The notes beneath the pieces were generated by a model. That model did no database searches and had not been told where the DNA came from. It was given only the letters and a program-made list of their open reading frames with translations. Positions 57,945 to 64,000 of a stretch of 64,000 nt of DNA are shown in pieces (position 1 is the first letter of the stretch; each line of letters begins with the position of its first letter). Origin of the DNA: Bacillus sp. MYb209 (GTDB taxonomy: Bacteria; Bacillota; Bacilli; Bacillales; Bacillaceae_G); the NCBI RefSeq assembly GCF_002975175.1, contig NZ_PCNZ01000016.1:46834-110833 (forward strand), given 5' to 3'. The position numbers were made by a program, and so were the translations under genes.

Positions 57945-58346
57945 TTACTTACCTACCATCTCTATTTTTACATATGGATTTTCTTTCTCGATAAGCGCCA
58001 AAAGTCCATCCTTATCTTGCGGCATCGTAATCATATGTACTTTATATGCATTCGTTGTAATCTCAAATGATTTTCCAACTTGACGAACAACTCTTATATC
58101 TTTTAATACAACGTCGTCATTTAAAATTCCGTATTTTAAAATACCATTTTCTACTTTATGTTTTTTAATGAATATTTCCCAATTGAGAGGGACATTTACA
58201 ATAAAACATAATCCCATCCCAATTAGAGCTGAAGCCCAATCCCCTTTTCTTGTAAAGAACATAACTATTGGATATACCACCATAAAAGCTAACGTTATAC
58301 TAACGAAAATTATTCCTAACTTACTTCTCTGAATTGGAAAGTTCAT
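57945..58346 (-). CDS. PH-domain-like membrane protein
   Basis: A 133-residue protein with two N-terminal helices (IIFVSITLAFMVVYPIVMFF and ASALIGMGLCFIVNVPL), then a soluble domain with the pattern of bacterial PH-like (YyaB/DUF1200 type) proteins: ENGILKYGILNDDVVLKDIR and ALIEKENPYVKIEM. GGGGGTGTGGT precedes the ATG. Function unknown; the domain type is common in Bacillus envelope proteins. Confidence 0.72.
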   Translation of the reverse strand: MNFPIQRSKLGIIFVSITLAFMVVYPIVMFFTRKGDWASALIGMGLCFIVNVPLNWEIFIKKHKVENGILKYGILNDDVVLKDIRVVRQVGKSFEITTNAYKVHMITMPQDKDGLLALIEKENPYVKIEMVGK

Positions 58347-58392
58347 ACCACACCCCCTAATCCAAATTATACCATAATTTCCATTTTAGTTT

Positions 58393-58424
58393 ATAAAAAA
58401 AGATCATTTATAAATGACCTTTTT
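58393..58424 (-). terminator. Terminator of the two-GNAT operon
   Basis: Minus strand AGGTCATTTATAAATGATCT followed by TTTTTTTATAA. Confidence 0.75.
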
Positions 58425-58914
58425 AAATAATATATCTATAAAATTTCTTATCTACCTCTAGCACTGGAAAACTTTTTGGCAACTCTTCTATACTCACGCT
58501 TTGAAAACCATTCTTTTCATAGAAACGGTGTGCTGCTAGAAATTTAACTGTTGTTCCTAAATAAATGTCTTCCAAGTTCTTTTCCTTCGCCCACGAAATC
58601 GCTTTTTGAAGCAGCATACTTGATACTCCCCATTCTTTCCCCCGAAACTCTTTCTTCACAAACATTTTCCTTAACGCTACTTGATGATTCCCTATATCTA
58701 ATAAAGCTACAGTTCCAACTACTTTTCCACCGTACGTTGCTACCCAAAAGTTTCCGTGATTCCTTTGATAGAACGTTTCTATTTCAAGTAAGTCAGGCTG
58801 CTCTTCTTTCGTAATTGGGACATTGTACTCTTTTCGCTGAATATGAACAATGAGATTTACTACTTCATCTTGGAACTTACTTTCATATGGAATAATACAA
58901 ATCTTCTCGCTCAT
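58423..58914 (-). CDS. GNAT-family N-acetyltransferase
   Basis: A 163-residue acetyltransferase. Motif A is FVKKEFRGKEWGVSSMLLQK (about residues 88-107) with the R-G-K-x-x-G loop, and motif B follows in LGTTVKFLAAHRFYEKNGFQ. Acceptor unknown. The ATG at 58914 overlaps the TGA of the upstream GNAT gene, so the two are coupled. GGAAGGATATTCG is its ribosome site. Confidence 0.9.
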   Translation of the reverse strand: MSEKICIIPYESKFQDEVVNLIVHIQRKEYNVPITKEEQPDLLEIETFYQRNHGNFWVATYGGKVVGTVALLDIGNHQVALRKMFVKKEFRGKEWGVSSMLLQKAISWAKEKNLEDIYLGTTVKFLAAHRFYEKNGFQSVSIEELPKSFPVLEVDKKFYRYII

Positions 58915-59459
58915 CGAATATCCTTCCATTCTGAAGCTAGTAAACTATAAACAGCAATATCCTGAAAATGATCGTACACCCATTCTTCATCTCGTAAAAT
59001 TCCATCTAACTTAAACCCTAAACGTTCTGGGATTGCACGACTTTTCGCATTTTCGACACCGCAACGAATTTCAATTTTATTCAGCTTTAAATTATCAAAT
59101 GCATAATGAAGCACAGTCTTCACACTTCGCGTCATAATACCTTTCCCACCAGCATCTTCTGCAAGATAATATCCAAGACTCGTAGCTTTCTTCCCCCAGC
59201 TCACCGGATGAATCCCCACCATCCCAACGAGCTTTCCTTTATAACGTATGCCAGCTTCAAATCCATCTCCCTCTGCAAATTTCTTTAACCACATCGGAAA
59301 AATATCATCATAAGCAGCAGCTGATTTCGTCCCATCTACCCACGGAAGCCATCTTCTTAAATGATTACGATTTTGATCTATTAATTCATATAGTCCCTCT
59401 TTATGATGTTTTTCTAATAGTTGTAATTCGATTTCATCATCTACTCGGAGTGTGAACAT
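58911..59459 (-). CDS. RimJ/RimL-type N-acetyltransferase
   Basis: A 182-residue GNAT of the RimL group: FTLRVDDEIELQLLEKHHKE, NRNHLRRWLPWVDGTKSAAA, GYYLAEDAGGKGIMTRSVKT (acetyl-CoA loop) and KIEIRCGVENAKSRAIPERL. Relatives acetylate ribosomal protein N-termini or small molecules; the target here is unknown. AAAAGGGGC precedes the ATG. It is the first gene of a two-GNAT operon. Confidence 0.92.
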   Translation of the reverse strand: MFTLRVDDEIELQLLEKHHKEGLYELIDQNRNHLRRWLPWVDGTKSAAAYDDIFPMWLKKFAEGDGFEAGIRYKGKLVGMVGIHPVSWGKKATSLGYYLAEDAGGKGIMTRSVKTVLHYAFDNLKLNKIEIRCGVENAKSRAIPERLGFKLDGILRDEEWVYDHFQDIAVYSLLASEWKDIR

Positions 59460-59517
59460 GTTTTTTAGCCCCTTTTTTCTTATTATTCTAACATTTTAAA
59501 CTGAAGAAATGCACCAC

Positions 59518-59562
59518 AATATATCAACGATCTTTAAAATTTATCGAATTACCAACTAAATT
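59518..59562. repeat. Third copy of the ATATCAACGAT-type repeat
   Basis: AATATATCAACGATCTTTAA, then AATTTATCGAATTACCAAC matches 23027-23070 closely (same order and spacing of ATATATCAACGAT, TATCGA, TTACCAAC). Confidence 0.45.
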
Positions 59563-59594
59563 CGACACCATCTCACACGCCAGCCACAGCAAAA

Positions 59595-59624
59595 AAAGAC
59601 GCACAGCCATAGCTATGCGTCTTT
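59595..59624 (-). terminator. Terminator of murC
   Basis: AAAGACGCACAGC / AGCTATGCGTCTTT with one C-A mismatch, minus-strand T-run. Confidence 0.85.
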
Positions 59625-59628
59625 CTTC

Positions 59629-60939
59629 TTACTTCTCTGCAACTTGAACTTCTTTTACGTAAGCTGCTTCGAATTTTTGGATGTCACCTGCGCCCATGAA
59701 AATAAGAACGCCGTTTTTATGTTTCTTTAATACCTCTGTTGTTGTATCTGTAATTAGTTCTGCACCGTCAATACGCTTTTGCAGATCCTCAATTGTTAAT
59801 TCACCTTTGTTTTCACGTGCTGATCCGAAAATATCACATAAGTATACTTGGTCAGCTTTACTTAGGCTTTCTGCGAACTCATCTAAGAACTTCTCTGTAC
59901 GTGAGAATGTATGCGGCTGGAATACAGCGACAACTTCACGCTCTGGATGTTTTTGACGAGCTGCTTCAATCGTTGCATTAATTTCTGTCGGATGGTGTGC
60001 ATAGTCATCAATGATAACTTGTTCTCCCATCGGCTTTTCATTAAAGCGACGTTTAACACCTTCAAATGTCGTTAGTTGATGTTTAACCGCTTCTACATCA
60101 ACGTTTTCGTAATGGCAAAGCGCAATAACTGCTAATGCATTTAATACGCTGTGATCGCCGTATCCTGTAATTTTGAACGTGTCATAATACGTATTACGAA
60201 CGAATACATCGAATATAGTACCATCAGTTCTCTTTTGGATGTTACGTGCTTGGAAATCATTATCTTCTCCAAATCCATAGAAAATAACAGGTACTTTCGC
60301 TTGAATTTTTTGAAGTTCTTCATCATCACCACATGCAATAATACCTTTTTTCACTTGCAATGCCATCTCTTGGAATGCATTAAATACATCATTGATGTCT
60401 GCAAAATAATCTGGATGATCGAAATCGATATTTGTCATAATTGCATAGTCTGGATAGTAAGACAAGAAATGACGACGATACTCACAAGCTTCAAAGACAA
60501 AATACTTACTATTTTCTACCCCATGCCCAGTTCCATCTCCAATAAGGTAAGATGTTGGGTGTGCACCTTGCATTACATGGGCTAACAAACCTGTAGTTGA
60601 TGTTTTTCCATGTGCACCAGTTACTGCAACACTTGTGTACTGATTCATAAGGTCACCTAAGAAGTGATGATAACGATGTACTGGGATATTTAATTCTTTT
60701 GCTGCTACGATTTCTTCATGCGTATCAGGAAATGCGTTTCCCGCGATAATCACTTGTCCTTCTTTAATATTATTTTTATCAAAAGGAAGGATGGAAATAC
60801 CACGCTTTTCCAATGCTGTTTGTGTAAAGAAACGCTTTTCATAATCAGACCCTTGAACAGTATGCTTCATGTCATGAAGAATTTGTGCTAATGAACTCAT
60901 TCCTGTTCCTTTAATTCCTACAAAATGGTAAACTGTCAT
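59629..60939 (-). CDS. murC: UDP-N-acetylmuramate-L-alanine ligase
   Basis: First amino-acid addition in peptidoglycan precursor synthesis. The 436-residue protein has the MurC/Mpl signature [16 protein letters not shown] at the N-terminus, the ATP P-loop [16 protein letters not shown] (about residue 110), and [28 protein letters not shown] precedes the ATG. It lies between the aminopeptidase region and sftA as in B. subtilis. Intact. Confidence 0.98.
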   Translation of the reverse strand: MTVYHFVGIKGTGMSSLAQILHDMKHTVQGSDYEKRFFTQTALEKRGISILPFDKNNIKEGQVIIAGNAFPDTHEEIVAAKELNIPVHRYHHFLGDLMNQYTSVAVTGAHGKTSTTGLLAHVMQGAHPTSYLIGDGTGHGVENSKYFVFEACEYRRHFLSYYPDYAIMTNIDFDHPDYFADINDVFNAFQEMALQVKKGIIACGDDEELQKIQAKVPVIFYGFGEDNDFQARNIQKRTDGTIFDVFVRNTYYDTFKITGYGDHSVLNALAVIALCHYENVDVEAVKHQLTTFEGVKRRFNEKPMGEQVIIDDYAHHPTEINATIEAARQKHPEREVVAVFQPHTFSRTEKFLDEFAESLSKADQVYLCDIFGSARENKGELTIEDLQKRIDGAELITDTTTEVLKKHKNGVLIFMGAGDIQKFEAAYVKEVQVAEK

Positions 60940-61149
60940 CTTAAAGAACCTCCAACATTTCGAACTAATACAACGGCCTATCTATAAGACAGTATATGAA
61001 TCTTTTCTTATTTTGGTAATCATCATACATTTCTGATGCAGTGAATTTCTTTTTATATTCACTTATCAGTGATAAACTCGTACGTACTTCTTTTATGTCC
61101 ATAACACATTTATTATAGCAAAAAACAAGCCGCTATACTATGATAACAG

Positions 61150-61184
61150 AAAAACTGATAGGGTCAATCACCTATCAGTTTTTC
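61150..61184 (-). terminator. Terminator of the nicotinate phosphoribosyltransferase gene
   Basis: AAAACTGATAGG / CCTATCAGTTTT, perfect 12-bp stem. Confidence 0.85.
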
Positions 61185-61190
61185 TCGCTT

Positions 61191-62309
61191 TTACATATCT
61201 TCTTTTGCTTCTAATTGAACACGCTCTAGACGTGGATTTGGACGGTATTTACGACCAGCTTTCGCTTCTGGTTTTCCATTTAATTCTACGTTATCACCAG
61301 TAAAACCAATATTCATTTTTAATAAGCTACTTCCTACTCCGTATATATCAACAGGAACATTTTGAGCTTCAAATTCACGAATACGCTTCTCATCAAACCC
61401 ACCAGTTACAACGATATCTACATGTTGGAACCCTTCCTCATCAAGAGCCTTACGAAGTGCAAATACAAGTGATGGATTTACACCACGTGGATCGAATGTT
61501 CCAAGTACTTCTGGGTGACGAATGAAGTATTGATCAATCATTGTACGAGACGTATCGACACGTACACCTTTTAATGTTGATCCAAATTCACGCGCTACGC
61601 GAAGTGCATCTGTAATGACATCATTGTTATAATCAATTAGTACGACTAATTCATCTTCTGGGAATTTTTTATGATATGCTTTTGCTGCTTCAACAACATC
61701 ACCATTAAACATTTGAATTAAAGCATGAGGCATCGTCCCCATACCACTTCTGCCCCACCATTCATTCATTGCATGCGTCGCTTGCGCGCTCATACCTCCG
61801 ATGTATGCCGCATAACCGTCACCAGCTTGTTGAGTATAATGATCGTCACGATCTCCCATGAAAATAACCGGTTTTTCTTTATCTACACTACGTGCAGCTT
61901 GGACAACGTTATATACGTTTGTCGCAACTGATGTACGACGAGCTAAAATCCCATCAATTACACCTTCTAAAAAGCCGAAGTATTCATAAGGACCATGAAT
62001 TGTTAAAACTGTTTCAAACGGACTAATATTATCGCCATCCTTTAAGGAATGAATTTCTAATTCCTCAGGATTTTTGGCGAATGTTTGTAGCAATGCGATT
62101 ACCTCATCTGCTCCGCAAAGAACTGCATGTTCTTTTTGGAAAAACTGCATTGTTACAACACTTTTCGGGCGAAATTCTTCAATGATTTCTCTAGTTTTTA
62201 AAAAGTAAACGGCAGAGAACCAGCCTTCTCCAACACGTTCATCAAATTTAAATGTTTTATTTGTTAGTCGATTTATTTCACCTTTTAATTTTAATTCAAT
62301 TTCTTTCAT
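61191..62309 (-). CDS. Nicotinate phosphoribosyltransferase
   Basis: Converts nicotinate and PRPP to nicotinate mononucleotide in NAD salvage. The 372-residue protein matches the short NAPRTase form: GDNISPFETVLTIHGPYEYF, the catalytic His region SAQATHAMNEWWG, VLIDYNNDVI, and VDIVVTGGFDEKRIREFE and VDIYGVGSSL for phosphate binding. It lies between murC and sftA. GTAGGGAG precedes the ATG. The longer PncB form (~490) also occurs in Bacillus, so this may be one of two. Confidence 0.92.
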   Translation of the reverse strand: MKEIELKLKGEINRLTNKTFKFDERVGEGWFSAVYFLKTREIIEEFRPKSVVTMQFFQKEHAVLCGADEVIALLQTFAKNPEELEIHSLKDGDNISPFETVLTIHGPYEYFGFLEGVIDGILARRTSVATNVYNVVQAARSVDKEKPVIFMGDRDDHYTQQAGDGYAAYIGGMSAQATHAMNEWWGRSGMGTMPHALIQMFNGDVVEAAKAYHKKFPEDELVVLIDYNNDVITDALRVAREFGSTLKGVRVDTSRTMIDQYFIRHPEVLGTFDPRGVNPSLVFALRKALDEEGFQHVDIVVTGGFDEKRIREFEAQNVPVDIYGVGSSLLKMNIGFTGDNVELNGKPEAKAGRKYRPNPRLERVQLEAKEDM

Positions 62310-62370
62310 GTCGCTTTACTCCCTACTTTACTATCCAACATTTTCTCTTAGTATACAGCAAAACCGTTTC

Positions 62371-64000
62371 CTATACATTCGTTTCCTGCATAGCGGCAAA
62401 TTCACCCTCGGAAATAAGGACATCTCTCGGTTTCGTTCCTCTTGCTTCAGAAATAATCCCTTGCGATTCCATCTCTTCAATTAGACGTGCCGCGCGATTA
62501 TAACCAATGCGGAATTTTCTCTGTACAGAAGATGTGGACGCTCCCCCTTGATCTACAACAAATTGACATGCATCAAAAAATAGTTCATCTTCAGACTCAC
62601 TCTGCTCTGATTTTGCTAATAAATCCTCTTGCTTAAATAAGTAATTTGGCTTCATTTGCTTTTTCACATGATCAACTGTTCTTTCAATCTCATCATCTGA
62701 TACGTATACACCTTGTACACGAACTGGTTTAGACGTGCCGTTTCCTAAAAATAGCATATCACCACGGCCAAGTAATTTCTCCGCGCCCCCAATATCGATA
62801 ATCGTACGCGAATCAACTTGAGATGATACCGTAAACGCAATACGCGTTGGAATGTTTGATTTAATTAAACCTGTAATAACGTCTACAGATGGACGCTGCG
62901 TCGCAACTAATAAGTGAATACCACAAGCACGAGCTTTTTGTGCAATACGACAAATCGCTTCCTCAACATCACCAGGAGCAACCATCATTAAGTCCGCTAA
63001 CTCATCAATGACGATTACAATATAAGGTAATGTCTCACCTGGGATTTCTCTCCCACTTACAATCGTATTGTAACGAGTTAAATCACGAGCACCAGCATGA
63101 GCAAACAATTCATAACGGCGTTCCATCTCTTCAACCGCCCACTTTAACGCAGCTGTAGCTGCTTTTACGTCAGTAATAACAGGTGCTACAAGATGTGGAA
63201 CAGAATTGTATGGTGCCAGCTCAACCATCTTCGGATCAATTAGTATCAACTTCACTTCATGCGGCTTCGCTTTATATAAAATGCTCGTTAAAATCGCGTT
63301 AATGCACACACTTTTCCCTGAACCAGTTGCACCCGCAATAAGTCCATGTGGCATTTTTCGAATATCCGTTACAATTGGATCACCTGAAATATCAAGCCCC
63401 AGCGCAACTGTAAGCGGTGATTCACTCTTTGTAAATACAGGACTTCTTAAAATTTCACGCAGGAATACTGGCTTACTTTCCTTGTTTGGAACTTCAATTC
63501 CAATTGCACTCTTCCCTGGAATTGGCGCTTCAATTCGAATATCTTTCGCAGCTAAACTTAACTTAATATCATCACTTAAATTTGTAATTTTATTTACTTT
63601 CACACCTGGGTCTGGTTGTACTTCAAAACGAGTTACCGCCGGCCCTTGTGACACATTAATAACATGTGCTCCAACATGGAAATTATTAAATGTCGTATTT
63701 AATAATTCTTCCTGTTCTTCTAGCCATTCCGTATTATCTAATGCTGCCTGCTGTGGAATCGACAACAACGTTAATGGCGGAAGTTCATACTTCGGTGGCG
63801 TTTGTAGTACGTTGCGCATATCGTTCTCTTTTTGATTTACAACATATGCTCTCTCTTGTACTTGTTCAGCCACCACTACTTGTTGCATTGGTTTTTCTTC
63901 CGCTTGGGTTTCTAACACTACTTGCTGCATCAGTTTTTCTTCCATTTGGGTTTCTACCGCTACTTGCTGCATCGGTTTTTCTTCCATTTGGGTTTCTACC
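62371..64000 (-). CDS. sftA: FtsK/SpoIIIE-family DNA translocase SftA, 5' end outside window
   Basis: Soluble septum-linked DNA translocase that clears DNA from closing division sites (established for B. subtilis SftA, which lies next to murC). At least 543 residues are visible. The motor has Walker A GATGSGKSVCINAI, Walker B VIVIDELADLMM and ATQRPSVDVITGL; the gamma winged helix follows (FRIGYNRAARLIEEMESQGI). Upstream is a tract of 14-residue repeats (VETQMEEKPMQQVA and variants) that runs beyond position 64000. No transmembrane helices are seen in the visible part. Confidence 0.93.
   Translation of the reverse strand, partial: VETQMEEKPMQQVAVETQMEEKLMQQVVLETQAEEKPMQQVVVAEQVQERAYVVNQKENDMRNVLQTPPKYELPPLTLLSIPQQAALDNTEWLEEQEELLNTTFNNFHVGAHVINVSQGPAVTRFEVQPDPGVKVNKITNLSDDIKLSLAAKDIRIEAPIPGKSAIGIEVPNKESKPVFLREILRSPVFTKSESPLTVALGLDISGDPIVTDIRKMPHGLIAGATGSGKSVCINAILTSILYKAKPHEVKLILIDPKMVELAPYNSVPHLVAPVITDVKAATAALKWAVEEMERRYELFAHAGARDLTRYNTIVSGREIPGETLPYIVIVIDELADLMMVAPGDVEEAICRIAQKARACGIHLLVATQRPSVDVITGLIKSNIPTRIAFTVSSQVDSRTIIDIGGAEKLLGRGDMLFLGNGTSKPVRVQGVYVSDDEIERTVDHVKKQMKPNYLFKQEDLLAKSEQSESEDELFFDACQFVVDQGGASTSSVQRKFRIGYNRAARLIEEMESQGIISEARGTKPRDVLISEGEFAAMQETNV
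63887..64000. repeat. 42-nt in-frame tandem repeat in sftA
   Basis: About 2.7 visible units encoding VETQMEEKPMQQVA, VETQMEEKLMQQVV, LETQAEEKPMQQVV; the first unit continues past the window edge. Confidence 0.8.

Noticed and set aside
63206-63835. 209-codon plus-strand frame
   Set aside because: Exact antisense shadow of the SftA motor domain; its residues reflect the reverse complement of conserved codons.

Overview
The window is AT-rich chromosomal DNA of a low-GC endospore-forming Firmicute. Gene content points to the Bacillus cereus group: an alpha/beta-type SASP with a sigma-G-like promoter, bacilliredoxin BrxC, acuABC/acsA, ccpA, ezrA, refZ, ThiI/IscS, a Tyr T-box before tyrS, an S4 leader before rpsD, and two ~156-bp copies of what I take to be the B. 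cereus-group repeat bcr1. Gene order follows the B. subtilis ytkL - argGH - ackA - ytxK - tpx - ytfJI - ppnK - ytcJ - ytcI - sspA - thiI - iscS - ezrA - refZ - megL - rpsD - tyrS - acsA/acuABC - ccpA - aroA - ytxJ/G - aminopeptidase - murC - sftA segment, with accessory genes inserted. Species assignment is inference; no database was searched.

Layout. 1-10 kb: end of a UPF0173 hydrolase, an Xaa-Pro peptidase, an ECF sigma/anti-sigma pair, a DUF6176-GNAT-cupin operon, an XRE regulator/membrane pair, ald, an SDR, a universal stress protein and a DinB-like gene whose second codon is a stop. 10-16 kb: argGH with an ARG-box-like site, small genes, then a 630-bp region before a YitT-family membrane gene that holds four tandem leader ORFs and matching stem-loops. 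16-32 kb: EcsC, DUF1796, a NUDIX gene with a hairpin over its ribosome site, ackA, ytxK, tpx, ytfIJ, NAD kinase, an amidohydrolase, an acyl-CoA synthetase, sspA, iscS-thiI and ezrA. 32-40 kb: LysR/DMT pair, refZ, fRMsr, a methionine gamma-lyase-like gene, rpsD with leader, a 42-codon ORF, DUF4306 with bcr1, and T-box-controlled tyrS. 40-53 kb: a second ECF operon, acsA divergent from acuABC, a hydrolase, VOC protein, oxidoreductase, mscL, DUF4288 and ccpA. 53-64 kb: a deleted DAHP synthase pseudogene, a CamS lipoprotein, ytxG-ytxJ, an M29 aminopeptidase, a lipoprotein, a truncated membrane-gene remnant next to the second bcr1, two GNATs, murC, a nicotinate phosphoribosyltransferase and the 5'-truncated SftA translocase with 42-nt repeats.

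How the genes work together. acsA, acuABC, ackA and ccpA form a carbon-overflow/acetate module: acetate made through AckA is reactivated by AcsA, whose activity is set by AcuA acetylation and AcuC deacetylation, with CcpA as global regulator. IscS and ThiI supply sulfur for tRNA thiolation. EzrA, MurC and SftA serve division and wall synthesis; RefZ and SspA belong to sporulation.

The most notable signal is the leader of the YitT gene (14201-14655). Four short ORFs, all ending in TAG, alternate with stem-loops. Codons of the last leader ORF can form a continuous 12-bp helix with the ribosome-binding site of the membrane gene, and two earlier units show the same logic. This looks like a serial translation-attenuation relay that I do not recognise as a described element.
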